From contig NZ_BMYP01000016.1 of NCBI RefSeq assembly GCF_014652335.1, positions 1 through 64,000 on the forward strand: a DNA stretch of 64,000 nucleotides, given 5' to 3'. Numbering within the stretch: position 1 is the stretch's first letter; each line of letters begins with the position of its first letter. Source of the stretch: Vogesella fluminis. Its GTDB lineage: Bacteria > Pseudomonadota > Gammaproteobacteria > Burkholderiales > Chromobacteriaceae. This document shows positions 50,936 through 60,316 of this stretch, piece by piece. The translations under genes were made by a program, and so were the position numbers. The notes beneath the pieces are model-generated. The model saw only the letters and a program-made list of their open reading frames with translations. It was not told the DNA's origin and did not search any database.

Positions 50936-53509
50936 TCATATCCGTAGCGCGTTGATCAGGTCGTTTTCCAGTGCCAGCAGCAGCTTGTCGTCGTGGCCGG
51001 ATGGCAGCGACAGCAAGAAGGAGTCTTCCACCCGGCCGCCCAGGGTCATGATCTTGGCGGCATCGACGTTGACGTGATAGTCGGACAGCACCTTGGCGAT
51101 CCTGGCCAGCAGGCCGGTGCGGTCGCCGCTGACGATGGACAGCACGTAGTGGCGTTGCTTGTCGTCGGCGCGGATCAACACCTGCGGCTGGATCGGGAAG
51201 TGCTTCAGATGGCGGCTTAGGCGGCCGGGCGGCGGCATGCGGATCGGCTCCTGCCGTGCAAGGTTGGCCGCCAGCTCGAACTCGATGAAGTTGATCAGGT
51301 CGCGGTAATCGCCGTCGTGGTGCTCCGGCAGGAACACGTGGAAGGTGTCCAGCGCATAGCCGTGGCGGGTGGTATGGATCTTGGCATCGGCGATGCTGTA
51401 GCTGGCACCGCCGAGGAAGGCGCAGATACGCACGAACAGGTCGGGCTGGTCGGCGGCATAGACGAGCAGCTCGATGCCTTCCTTGTCCTCCGACAGCCGC
51501 GCCCGCACGATCGGCGTTGGCGTATGCACGCTGCGATTGAGCACCCGGGCATGCCAAGCGATCTCGCGCGCCTCGTGGCGCAGGAAGTAGATGCTGTCGA
51601 CGTGCTGCCACAGCGCCTGCTCGGCACCGTCCGGGATCGCATTCAGGCGCAGGATGGTCTGCGCCGCCTTCATGCGTTCGGCCAGTTCCAGGTCGAGATC
51701 GACTTCGCCGCCTTGCTGCAGCTTGCGCCGCGTGGCTTGGAACAGGTCCTCCAGCAGCTTCGCCTTCCACGCGTTCCACACCTTGGGGCTGGTGCCGCGG
51801 ATGTCGGCGACGGTGAGGATGTACAGCGCCACCAGATGGCGCAGGTCGCCAACGTTGGCCGCGAACTCCTGCACCACCTGCGGGTCGTAGATATCCTGCT
51901 TCTGCGCCACGCTGGACATGGTCAGGTGCTGCGCCACCAGCCATTCCGCGAGGTCGGTGTCGGCGGCGGCCATGCCGTGCGCCTCGCAGAACCGGCGGGT
52001 ATCGGCCATGCCCAGTTGCGAGTGGTCGCCGCCGCGGCCCTTGGCGATATCGTGGAACAGGCCGGCGATGTACAGCACTTCCGGGCGCTCGAATTCGTCG
52101 ATCAGGCGGCTGAGCAGCGGGTATTCGTGGTTGAACGCCGGCACCGCGAAGCGGCGCAGGTTGCGCACCACCATCAGGATGTGTTCGTCGACGGTATAGA
52201 CGTGGAACAGGTCGTGCTGCATCTGGCCGATGATCTTGCCGAAGGCCGGCAGATACTTGCCCAGCACGCCGTACAGGTTCATGCGGCGCAGGGTGCGGGT
52301 CAGGCCGACCGGTTCCTTGAAGAACTGCATGAACAGCGCGCGGTTGTGCGGATCGCGGCGGAAGCGTTCGTTGATCTGGCGTCGCGCGTGCCACAGCGCA
52401 CGCAGGGTGCGCGGTGCCATGCCGCGCAGGCCGTGGCGCTGGATGTGCAGGAAGGCGCCGAGGATGGTCGACGGCTGCTTCTCGAAGATGTCCGGATCGC
52501 GGATGCCGAGCATGCAGTTGACGCTGTAGAAGTGCTCGTCGAGATCCTGCGTCAGCCGTGGCACGGTGCAGACGTAGCGCGCGCGCAGGTTGGGCAGCAG
52601 GATGCCGTTGAGCTGACTGACGTTCTTCGAGGCCTTGTAGAAGGTCTGCATCAGCTGTTCGCTGGCGCGGCGGGCATCGTCGTCGCTGAGGCCGGACATG
52701 GTGGCGACGGTGTTCTGCAGGTCGAAGATCAGCCGGTCTTCGCGGCGTTTGGCGGCCAGGTGCAGGTCGATGCGGATGCGTTCCAGCTGACGTTCGCTGT
52801 ACTTCAGCAGCCGCGCCTCGGAGGCGGTGAGGATGTCGTTGCTGATCAGGCTGTCCCAGGTCTGGCCGACGCCGATGGCCTTGCTGATCCACAGGATGGT
52901 GTGCAGGTCGCGCAGGCCGCCCGGGCTTTCCTTGATGTTCGGCTCCAGGTTGCTGCCGAGGCCGTAGTGCTTGCTGTGACGTTGCTGCTGCTCCAGCAGC
53001 TTGCCCTCCAGGAAGGGCAGCGGGTCACGGTTGCGCTCGACCGCGCTGTTGAGCTGGTGGAACAGGGTGATGTTGCCGGCCAGCATGCGGTTTTCCAGCA
53101 GCGTGGTGGCGACGGTGATGTCCTTGGCCGCTTCCTGCAGGCATTCGTCTATGGTGCGCACGCTGTGGCCGACATCGAGGCCGATGTCCCACATCGCGCC
53201 GATGAAGTCCTCCACGAAGCTGCTGAGGCTGTCGCAGGTGGCCGAGGGCAGCAGCAGCAGCAGGTCGATGTCGGAGTGCGGAAACAGCTGGCCGCGGCCG
53301 TAGCCGCCCACCGCCACCAGCGCCGCGCGCTGTCCCAGTCCCAGCACGTCCCAGGCGGAGCGGATCACGCCGTCGACCAGCGCGCTGTGTGCCTGCAGGT
53401 AGGCGCGGCCGTTGCGGTCGGCGGTATAGCGTGCGGCCAACGTGGCGCGGCCGTCCTGCAGGGTCTTGCGCCAGCGCTGGCAGAGCTGCTGGTGTGCGGT
53501 TGCCGTCAT
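50936..53509 (-). CDS. glnD: Bifunctional uridylyltransferase/UR enzyme
   Basis: An 857-aa nitrogen sensor that uridylylates and deuridylylates PII proteins. The nucleotidyltransferase motif is GGYGRGQLFPHSDIDLL (Asp80 and Asp82), the HD hydrolase motif is LFHDIAKGRGGDHS, and two C-terminal ACT domains sense glutamine (ELLVYAADQPDLFVRICAFLGG; VLSIVSGDRTGLLARIAKVL). Start at 53509 overlaps the lptG stop as ATGA. Confidence 0.95.
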   Translation of the reverse strand: MTATAHQQLCQRWRKTLQDGRATLAARYTADRNGRAYLQAHSALVDGVIRSAWDVLGLGQRAALVAVGGYGRGQLFPHSDIDLLLLLPSATCDSLSSFVEDFIGAMWDIGLDVGHSVRTIDECLQEAAKDITVATTLLENRMLAGNITLFHQLNSAVERNRDPLPFLEGKLLEQQQRHSKHYGLGSNLEPNIKESPGGLRDLHTILWISKAIGVGQTWDSLISNDILTASEARLLKYSERQLERIRIDLHLAAKRREDRLIFDLQNTVATMSGLSDDDARRASEQLMQTFYKASKNVSQLNGILLPNLRARYVCTVPRLTQDLDEHFYSVNCMLGIRDPDIFEKQPSTILGAFLHIQRHGLRGMAPRTLRALWHARRQINERFRRDPHNRALFMQFFKEPVGLTRTLRRMNLYGVLGKYLPAFGKIIGQMQHDLFHVYTVDEHILMVVRNLRRFAVPAFNHEYPLLSRLIDEFERPEVLYIAGLFHDIAKGRGGDHSQLGMADTRRFCEAHGMAAADTDLAEWLVAQHLTMSSVAQKQDIYDPQVVQEFAANVGDLRHLVALYILTVADIRGTSPKVWNAWKAKLLEDLFQATRRKLQQGGEVDLDLELAERMKAAQTILRLNAIPDGAEQALWQHVDSIYFLRHEAREIAWHARVLNRSVHTPTPIVRARLSEDKEGIELLVYAADQPDLFVRICAFLGGASYSIADAKIHTTRHGYALDTFHVFLPEHHDGDYRDLINFIEFELAANLARQEPIRMPPPGRLSRHLKHFPIQPQVLIRADDKQRHYVLSIVSGDRTGLLARIAKVLSDYHVNVDAAKIMTLGGRVEDSFLLSLPSGHDDKLLLALENDLINALRI
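53431..53444 (-). repeat. Dispersed repeat, CG variant, weak
   Basis: CACGTTGGCCGCAC on minus in glnD, encoding TLAA. Confidence 0.4.
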
Positions 53510-54579
53510 CGTTTTTCCAGTCGGAGTATGGCCCAGCCTCCCGCGATCAGGAACAGCGTGGTGGGGATGGTGGCCGAAAGCAGCGGGTTCCAGTCGTACA
53601 GCAGGCCGAGATGGCCGAACAGCCGGTTACAGAAGTGGAAGGCGATGCCGAGGCTGATGCCGGTGAACAGCTTGACGCCGAGGTCGTTCTGGCGCCGCTG
53701 GGCCGGGGTGAACGCCAGCGCCACCAGCGCCATCGAGATACAGGCCAGCGGGTAGAACAGCTTGCTCCACAGCGCGATCTCGTAGCGCTGGGTCTTCTGG
53801 TGGTTGTTCTGCAGGTGCTCGATATAGGTCAGCAGGTCCAGCGCCGACATCTGTTCCGGCACCACCAGCAGCACCGACAGGATGTCCGGCTGCAGTACCG
53901 ACTGCCACTGGCGACCGGGTTGGCGCGAGGTGCTGACGTGGTCGGCGTGCAGCGTGGACGAGCGCACGCCTTCCAGCTGCCAGTTGCCTTCACCCCGGTA
54001 GGTGGCGCGCTCGGCGAACTCGCTGCGGATCAGCCGGTACTCGTCGTCGTAACTGTAGATGCGGATGCCGAGCAGGGTGTTGTCCGGCAGCATCTCGCGC
54101 ACGTTGATCATGTTGTTGTCGTCCTTCACCCACAGCCCGGAGCGGAACTCCTGCGCGATCAGCGAACGCGTCGACTGCAGCTTCAGCCGTTCGGCCATCT
54201 GTTCCGACTGCGGCGAGATGAATTCGCCCAGCGCCAGCGCCGACAGCGCCATGATCAGGCCGAAGATCAGCTTGAAGCGGGCGATCTGCCCCAGCGAGAC
54301 GCCGAAGGTGCGGATGGCGGTGTACTCGGCGCTGCCGGACAGCTGCGACATCGCCACCAGCGCACCGATCAGCACCGCCAGCGGCATCAGCTCGTAGGCG
54401 TGGCCCGGGATCTGCAGCGCGACGTAGGCCAGCATGGTGCCGGTCTGGTAGCTGCCTTTGCCGAGGTCAGGCACTTCGCGGATGATGTCGAAAAAGCCGT
54501 ACAGGCCCAGCAGGCAGGCGAGGGTGAACAGGGTCGCGCCGAAAAAGCGCGCCATCATGTAGTTGCGTACGGTCTTCAT
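53506..54579 (-). CDS. lptG: LPS export permease LptG
   Basis: A 357-aa YjgQ-family permease that with LptF and LptB lifts lipopolysaccharide from the inner membrane. Three N-terminal and three C-terminal membrane helices flank a periplasmic jellyroll. The start (MKTVRNYMMARFFGATLFTLACLLGLYGFFDII) is typical. It directly follows lptF and overlaps glnD by ATGA. Confidence 0.93.
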   Translation of the reverse strand: MKTVRNYMMARFFGATLFTLACLLGLYGFFDIIREVPDLGKGSYQTGTMLAYVALQIPGHAYELMPLAVLIGALVAMSQLSGSAEYTAIRTFGVSLGQIARFKLIFGLIMALSALALGEFISPQSEQMAERLKLQSTRSLIAQEFRSGLWVKDDNNMINVREMLPDNTLLGIRIYSYDDEYRLIRSEFAERATYRGEGNWQLEGVRSSTLHADHVSTSRQPGRQWQSVLQPDILSVLLVVPEQMSALDLLTYIEHLQNNHQKTQRYEIALWSKLFYPLACISMALVALAFTPAQRRQNDLGVKLFTGISLGIAFHFCNRLFGHLGLLYDWNPLLSATIPTTLFLIAGGWAILRLEKR

Positions 54580-55686
54580 TTACGGGGTCTTTCGCAGCCA
54601 GCCGCGCAGCACCGGCAGCAGCGAGCCGGCAGGACGGTTGCGGTAGTGAAGCAAGGCCAGTGCCAGCAGCAGGATCAGCAGGTGCGCCGGCAGGATGGCC
54701 AGCGCGCTCGGCAGCTTGTCGCTGGCAATCCAGTTGCGCAGCAGCCAGAGCAGGTTCTGGTAGGCAAGATAGGCGCCCAGCGCGAACACCAGATTGTAGG
54801 CGTGGCCGGAGCGCGGGTTGTAGTAGCTCAGCGGCAGCGCCAGCAGCGCCAGCAGCAGCGCGCACAGCGGCAGCGACAGGCGCCAGGCCAGCTCGGCGCG
54901 GTCTTTCGGATCGTCGCTGCCGAACAGCTGCAAGGTTGGCCGCGTACTGCTGTCCATCTGCGGCACCGCGGTGCGGATATTGTCACTGATCTTGATGCGG
55001 TAGCTGTCGAACTCCACCACCTCGAAGGCACCGCTGCCCGGCTCGCCGACATAGCGGCGGCCGTTGCGCAGGGTCAGCGTGCGGTTGCCGAATTCGTCCC
55101 GCCCCAGCTGGCCTTCCTTGGCGAACACCGACGACACCTCGCCATCGGCGATGTTCTGCACGAACACGTTGCGGGTGGCACCGGTGGCGACGGAGTAGCT
55201 CTCGATGAAGTAGACACGGTCATTGCTGCGCGATTCCTTGAACACGCCCGGTGCCAGCGCGGTCATCTCCTCGCGCTGTTTCAGCACTTCGGCATATTCG
55301 CGGCTGCGCTGCTGCGCCCACGGCTCGACCACTAGCGTGCCGGCGGCCACCAGCAGGCTCAGCGGCAGCGCGTAACGCATCACCGGGCCAACCCAGTCGG
55401 ACAGCGACTTGCCGCTGGCCAGCCACACCGCCATTTCATGCTCGCGCCACATGCGGGTGAACACCACCATCACGCTGACGAACACGGTCAGGATCATCAG
55501 CACCGGAAAGAAGCCGAGCGTCCAGAAACCGATCAGCGCCGCCACCGCCTCGTTGGCGATGCGCCCTTGTGCCGCGCGGCCGAGCAGATTGATGGATTGG
55601 GTGGTCAGCAAAATCGCCAGCAGAATGAAAAAAACGCCGATACTGGTATAAGTCAGTTCGCGCGTAAGGCTTTTCTTGAAAAGCAT
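54580..55686 (-). CDS. lptF: LPS export permease LptF
   Basis: A 368-aa YjgP-family partner of LptG. The start at 55686 (MLFKKSLTRELTYTSIGVFFILLAILLTTQSINLLGRAAQG) is characteristic; the frame upstream reaches into the divergent promoter region and is rejected. Six membrane helices and a central periplasmic domain. It carries a repeat-like CAAGGTTGGCCGCG near 54931 coding for STRPTLQ. Divergent from pepA, as in E. coli. Confidence 0.93.
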   Translation of the reverse strand: MLFKKSLTRELTYTSIGVFFILLAILLTTQSINLLGRAAQGRIANEAVAALIGFWTLGFFPVLMILTVFVSVMVVFTRMWREHEMAVWLASGKSLSDWVGPVMRYALPLSLLVAAGTLVVEPWAQQRSREYAEVLKQREEMTALAPGVFKESRSNDRVYFIESYSVATGATRNVFVQNIADGEVSSVFAKEGQLGRDEFGNRTLTLRNGRRYVGEPGSGAFEVVEFDSYRIKISDNIRTAVPQMDSSTRPTLQLFGSDDPKDRAELAWRLSLPLCALLLALLALPLSYYNPRSGHAYNLVFALGAYLAYQNLLWLLRNWIASDKLPSALAILPAHLLILLLALALLHYRNRPAGSLLPVLRGWLRKTP

Positions 55687-55704
55687 ATTAAAGCGGGCCT
55701 GTTT

Positions 55705-55734
55705 TTGACAATGCGTCAAAAGGGTAGTGATAAT
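55705..55734 (+). promoter_or_regulatory. Candidate pepA promoter
   Basis: TTGACA (55705-55710) and GATAAT (55729-55734), 18-base spacer, with a predicted start of transcription about 115 bases before pepA. Confidence 0.65.
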
Positions 55735-55855
55735 TAGAAATATTAGCCGAAGAGGCTTTCGGTCAAAAATCAAGGTGGGCCGGTAGATTCAAGCCAAGCC
55801 AAAAGCTTGACGGGATGCGCCTTGATGATCCCAACATACATCGGAGAGCTGTGTC

Positions 55856-57418
55856 ATGGAGTTTAACATCAAAAGCGGAAGCCCGGAAAAACAGCGCGTC
55901 GCCTGCGTTGTGGTCGGCGTCTACGAAACCCGCAAGCTGTCTTTTGCCGCAGACCTGCTCGACCGCATTTCCAACGGCTTCCTGACCGATGTCCTCAAGC
56001 GTGGCGACATGGACGGCAAGCTTGGCTCCACCCTGCTGCTGCACTCGGTGGCGCACACGCTGTGTGACCGCGTGATGCTGGTCGGCCTCGGCAAGGAGCG
56101 CGACTTCCGCGCCAAGGAATACCGCGAGGCGATCCGTGCCTCGGTCAAGGCACTGGCCTCGACCCAGGCCAACGAAATCGTCAGCTACCTGTCGGAATTG
56201 CACGTCAAAAAACACGATGTGGAGTGGATGGTGGAACAAGCCACCGTCGCCACCGTCGATGCCTTCTACCGTTTCGACCAGTTCAAGTCCAAGCAGGACG
56301 AGGCGCGCGAACCGCGCAAGTTCACCTTTGCCGTACCGCGCCGCAGCGACCTCGCCGACGGCGAACGCGGCCTGCAGCGCGGCCAGGCCATTGCCGCCGG
56401 CATGAAGCTGACCAAGGACCTGGCCAATACCCCGGGCAACCACTGCACGCCTGACTATCTGGCGCAAACGGCGCAAACGTTGGCTGCAGACTTCGGCTGC
56501 GAGGTCGAGGTGCTCGGCCCGGACGAGATCGCCGCCCTGAACATGGATTCCTTCCTCGCCGTGGCGCGCGGCAGCGACGAGCCGGCGCGCTTCATCGTGC
56601 TGAAGCACTTCGGCGCCCGCGACCGTACCGAGCGGCCGGTGGTGCTGATCGGCAAGGGCATCACCTTTGATTCCGGCGGCATTTCGCTGAAGCCGGGCGA
56701 AGGCATGGACGAAATGAAGTACGACATGGGCGGTGCCGCCTCGGTGCTGGGTACCTTCCGCGCCGCCGTGGAGATGAAGCTGCCGCTCAACATCGTGGCG
56801 CTGATCCCGACCTGCGAAAACATGCCGTCCGGCCGCGCGCTGAAGCCGGGTGACATCGTGCGCTCGATGTCGGGGCAGACCATCGAAGTGCTCAACACCG
56901 ACGCCGAAGGCCGCCTGATCCTGTGCGACGCGCTGACCTATGCCGAGCGCCTGAATCCGGCGACGGTGGTGGACGTGGCGACACTGACCGGCGCCTGCGT
57001 GGTGGCGCTGGGCAATATCGCCACCGGTCTGTTCAGCAACCAGGACGGTCTGGCCAAGGAGCTGATCGCCGCCGGCGAAGAAGTCGGCGACCGCGCCTGG
57101 CACATGCCGCTGTGGGACGACTACCAGGAATTGCTGAAGAGCCCGTTTGCCGACATGGCCAATATCGGCGGCCGCGCCGGTGGCAGCATCACCGCCGCCT
57201 GCTTCCTGTCGCGCTTCGCCAAGGCCTACGATTGGGCGCACCTGGACATCGCCGGTACCGCATGGCGCGGCGGCAAGGACAAGGGGGCCACCGGTCGGCC
57301 GGTGCCGTTGCTGGTGCAGTTCCTGCAGGACCGTGCGGATATCGCCTTGGGCAATGTCGTACGCCGTGGCCGTCCACGTCGCGAATTGTCCGAAGTGGTT
57401 GAAGATGACGCGGATTGA
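55856..57418 (+). CDS. pepA: Leucyl aminopeptidase (M17)
   Basis: A 520-aa hexameric zinc/manganese aminopeptidase, in E. coli also a DNA-binding protein. The M17 signature NTDAEGRLILCDAL and the ligand region LIGKGITFDSGGISLKPGEGMDEMKYDMGG (about 263-292; Lys, Asp ligands) are complete. The tail is slightly longer than usual (RRGRPRRELSEVVEDDAD). The holC start overlaps its end by 14 bases. Confidence 0.95.
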   Translation: MEFNIKSGSPEKQRVACVVVGVYETRKLSFAADLLDRISNGFLTDVLKRGDMDGKLGSTLLLHSVAHTLCDRVMLVGLGKERDFRAKEYREAIRASVKALASTQANEIVSYLSELHVKKHDVEWMVEQATVATVDAFYRFDQFKSKQDEAREPRKFTFAVPRRSDLADGERGLQRGQAIAAGMKLTKDLANTPGNHCTPDYLAQTAQTLAADFGCEVEVLGPDEIAALNMDSFLAVARGSDEPARFIVLKHFGARDRTERPVVLIGKGITFDSGGISLKPGEGMDEMKYDMGGAASVLGTFRAAVEMKLPLNIVALIPTCENMPSGRALKPGDIVRSMSGQTIEVLNTDAEGRLILCDALTYAERLNPATVVDVATLTGACVVALGNIATGLFSNQDGLAKELIAAGEEVGDRAWHMPLWDDYQELLKSPFADMANIGGRAGGSITAACFLSRFAKAYDWAHLDIAGTAWRGGKDKGATGRPVPLLVQFLQDRADIALGNVVRRGRPRRELSEVVEDDAD

Positions 57419-57836
57419 TTTTTACACCGACGTCGCCGCCCTGTACCCGTTTGCATGCCGGGCGGCACGTACCGTTTACCGCAAGGGTGAGCGGATGCTG
57501 ATCGTGCTGCCGGACGAGGCGGCGTTGCGCGGCTTCAGCGCGCAGCTGTGGGCCTATGGCGACACCGAGTTCATCCCGCATTGCGCGGCGAACGATGCGC
57601 TGGCGGCGGAAACGCCGGTGCTGCTGGCGACGGATTTTGCCGTCGCCGCCGAGGGACTGGTGCTGCTCAACCTGTCGCCGGCCTTCCCCGACGCGCCGCA
57701 GCGCTTCCCGCGCATTCTGGAGGTGGTCGGCAGCGACGATGCCTCCAAGGCGACCGCCAGACAGCGCTATCGCCGCTATCTGGATAGCGGTTTCGAAATC
57801 CATCATCACAATATGAGTGATGCCCGCCATGACTGA
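57405..57836 (+). CDS. holC: DNA polymerase III chi subunit
   Basis: A 143-aa clamp-loader accessory that binds SSB. The start MTRIDFYTDVAALYPFACRAARTVYRKGERMLI and the C-terminal RFPRILEVVGSDDASKATARQRYRRYLDSGFEIHHH are typical. The ATG at 57405 lies inside the pepA end. The pepA-holC order is conserved; valS, the usual third gene, is replaced here by an unknown acidic protein. Confidence 0.92.
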   Translation: MTRIDFYTDVAALYPFACRAARTVYRKGERMLIVLPDEAALRGFSAQLWAYGDTEFIPHCAANDALAAETPVLLATDFAVAAEGLVLLNLSPAFPDAPQRFPRILEVVGSDDASKATARQRYRRYLDSGFEIHHHNMSDARHD

Positions 57837-59712
57837 ACCACAAGCCCCGCTGCCGGACTGGGATTCCCTGCCGGTGCTGACCGAAATCGTCGAAACTCCG
57901 GCGGCACAGGTGGCGGAATTGCCACCGCAGGCCGAGGTGCCGGTGCTGGTCGATTTCGACATCCCCGATTTTGATTTCAGTGCCGAGATGGCGCAGCTGG
58001 CCGAGGCGCTGCCCGATGCCGGACCTGACTTCCCGGCAGACCTGACGCTGGACGAGGTATTGTCCGCCGGCGAGCAGGCGCCGGATGCTGCCGACGGCGC
58101 ACTGGATGCCGAGGCCCTGATCGGACGGCTGCCGTCGCTGGACCTGGATGTGCCCTTGCCGGACGACATGGATCTGGGCGAGGTGCTGCCCGGTTTTGCC
58201 ATGCCGGAGGTGGGGGGCGATGGCGCACCGGCAGCGAAGCAGGATGCCGTGGCACAGGTACCGTGGCCGACGGACAGGGCCGATGACGCAGGTGAAGTAG
58301 AGGTGGAGGCAGCGCCGTCGCTGGCCGAGGTACCGCTGGTGACGGAAACGTTGGCCGCAGTGTTCTTGCCTGGCGATGACCTGCCGCTGTCGGCAGTAGA
58401 GACGTCCGGCGACGAAGAGATGGTCGCCGCCGGCATGCCGGAGTCAAGTCTGGCGGATATGGACAATGTACCGCTGCCGGACACGGCAGAAGCCGGGCTG
58501 ACTGCCGCTGCTGCGGCAGCAGGCCTGGCTGCGTGGCTGGATCAGGCCGCCGCTCTGCCCGATGCAGCGCCGCAAGCTGATGCATTGGCCGAGGCGGAAG
58601 TTGTGCCGTGGGAGGCATCGCCGCCGGTTGCGGAGTCGGCTGCTACCGGAACAGACATGGGCATCGTGGCGACAGAACCGGTGCCGGAACTGACGGCGGG
58701 ATCCGAAGTGCCGCTGGTCACCATGCTTGACGAAGTGCCGCCGGATCTTGTGGCAGCGCCTGCCGGGGCGGATATTGCTGCGGCCGGGATGCCGCAACCG
58801 GCACCAGACGAGGCGATTGCCGCTACGGAAGTCACAGCCAGCGACGGGCCAATGGCCGATGCGGCGTGCCCGGCCGGAGATGCCGTCGCAGAGGAGGGGG
58901 CCGTCACGCTTGAGCTGCCGCTGCTGTCCGAGCCGGAGGCCTTGCCACCGGCAACCGGTACCACCGCGCCCGCGGCAGCGATGGACGAAGAACCGGAAGG
59001 CGACGAGTTTGCTTTTGACCTTGCCGCCGCAGAAGGCGCGGCACCGGTCGGGGTGGCCGCCGCCTACGTCACTGCACTGGAGACGCTGCCGGACGAGGCC
59101 GGTGATGATGCGACGGTGCATGGCTATCCGCTGGGCAGGAGTATCCCGCTGGACAGTCTGCCGACCGGGGTGCTGGGCGGCGGCCTGGGCCTGGCGGCGG
59201 ATCTGGTGGCCGGGCTGGAGAGTGACAAGGCGGGAGCTGCGGTGCCGGATCGCGAGGTGGAACTGGCCTGGGCGCGCGACCTGGGCGCGGAACCGCCGTT
59301 TGACCTGACAACGCAGGATGCAATCTTGCCGCTGCAGCAGCCTTTGGTCGTGCCCGCCGCAATGGCAATGCCGGCAGAGACAGGGTTGGCCGCAGCCACC
59401 ATGCAGCTGTCAGGAATAAAAGAGGTAAGCCAGCCCCAGGTGCCGGCACCGGAGACGGCACCCGGCGAGGCGCAATCACCACTGGATGCCGAGGCGCTGA
59501 CCGATGCCTTGTACGCGCGCGTGCTGCCGCGCATGAAGGTGGAGCTGACGCTGTGGATGCAGGATGCGCTGGAAATGCAGGCCAGGCAGCTGATGTCCGG
59601 CGTCATGCAGCACCTGAAGGAAGATTTCGACATGATGCTGGCCGAAGCGTTGCGCGAATCGCTGCGCGAGGCCATACGCGAGGCGCAAGCCGGACAGGGG
59701 GAAGAACAGTAA
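57829..59712 (+). CDS. Large acidic Ala/Pro/Glu-rich protein, unknown
   Basis: A 627-aa protein of very low complexity over most of its length, rich in Ala, Pro, Glu, Asp and Val, strongly acidic and probably disordered (short motifs such as FDIPDFDFS, LDLDVPLPDDMDL, EFAFDLAAAEGA). The last about 85 residues are different: an amphipathic helical region (LTDALYARVLPRMKVELTLWMQDALEMQARQLMSGVMQHLKEDF) that could oligomerise. No signal peptide or membrane segment. Starts at 57829 (57820 possible), overlapping holC by 8 bases and touching the next gene (TAATG). Function not recognised. Confidence 0.72.
   Translation: MTEPQAPLPDWDSLPVLTEIVETPAAQVAELPPQAEVPVLVDFDIPDFDFSAEMAQLAEALPDAGPDFPADLTLDEVLSAGEQAPDAADGALDAEALIGRLPSLDLDVPLPDDMDLGEVLPGFAMPEVGGDGAPAAKQDAVAQVPWPTDRADDAGEVEVEAAPSLAEVPLVTETLAAVFLPGDDLPLSAVETSGDEEMVAAGMPESSLADMDNVPLPDTAEAGLTAAAAAAGLAAWLDQAAALPDAAPQADALAEAEVVPWEASPPVAESAATGTDMGIVATEPVPELTAGSEVPLVTMLDEVPPDLVAAPAGADIAAAGMPQPAPDEAIAATEVTASDGPMADAACPAGDAVAEEGAVTLELPLLSEPEALPPATGTTAPAAAMDEEPEGDEFAFDLAAAEGAAPVGVAAAYVTALETLPDEAGDDATVHGYPLGRSIPLDSLPTGVLGGGLGLAADLVAGLESDKAGAAVPDREVELAWARDLGAEPPFDLTTQDAILPLQQPLVVPAAMAMPAETGLAAATMQLSGIKEVSQPQVPAPETAPGEAQSPLDAEALTDALYARVLPRMKVELTLWMQDALEMQARQLMSGVMQHLKEDFDMMLAEALRESLREAIREAQAGQGEEQ
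58347..58360 (+). repeat. Dispersed repeat, CG variant
   Basis: AACGTTGGCCGCAG in the acidic-protein gene, encoding TLAA. Confidence 0.6.
59382..59395 (+). repeat. Dispersed repeat, core exact
   Basis: AGGGTTGGCCGCAG in the acidic-protein gene, encoding GLAA. Confidence 0.7.
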
Positions 59713-60257
59713 TGGGGCACCGTCTATCACGGATCATGACCCGCACCGGTGATGATGGCACCACCGGGCTGGGCGATGGCAGCCGTTTGTCCAAGAGCGC
59801 GCCGCGGGTAATGGCGCTGGGCGAGGTCGACGAGCTGAACTGCATCATCGGCCTGCTGCGTTGCGAGGCCTTGCCGGCCGAGGTGGACGCCTTTCTTGCC
59901 GAGGTGCAGCACGACCTGTTCGATCTCGGCTCCGAGCTGGCGGTGCCGGGCTACGAGGCACTGCACGAATCACAGCTGGCGATGCTGGAACAGCAGGCAG
60001 GGCAATGGAATGCGCAGCTGCCGATGCTGAAGGAATTCATCCTGCCGGGCGGTTGCCGCGCCGCGGCGGTGGCGCATCAGGGGCGCGCCGTATGCCGTCG
60101 CGCCGAGCGCGCGCTGGTGCTGCTGGCTGACAGCCTGCGCAGCTTGCCGCGGCAGTATCTCAACCGCTTGTCGGACGTGCTGTTCATCCTGGCGCGCCAC
60201 CTGAATCAGCAGGCACAGGTGGCCGATGTGCTGTGGCAGCCGCGCCGCAAGGACTGA
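59712..60257 (+). CDS. Cob(I)alamin adenosyltransferase (PduO type)
   Basis: A 181-aa trimeric helical enzyme transferring adenosyl from ATP to cob(I)alamin. TRTGDDGTTGLGDGSRLSKSAPRVMALGEVDELNCIIGLL (about 10-50) is the PduO/MMAB start and CRRAERAL with YLNRLSDVLFILAR the C-terminal signature. It starts in the TAATG overlap with the acidic-protein gene. No B12 enzyme is adjacent. Confidence 0.92.
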   Translation: MGHRLSRIMTRTGDDGTTGLGDGSRLSKSAPRVMALGEVDELNCIIGLLRCEALPAEVDAFLAEVQHDLFDLGSELAVPGYEALHESQLAMLEQQAGQWNAQLPMLKEFILPGGCRAAAVAHQGRAVCRRAERALVLLADSLRSLPRQYLNRLSDVLFILARHLNQQAQVADVLWQPRRKD

Positions 60258-60316
60258 GACCGGCTGTTGCCAGCGGGCGGCCATGACGGCCGCTTTTTTC
60301 ATTTGATGGAGTGGGC

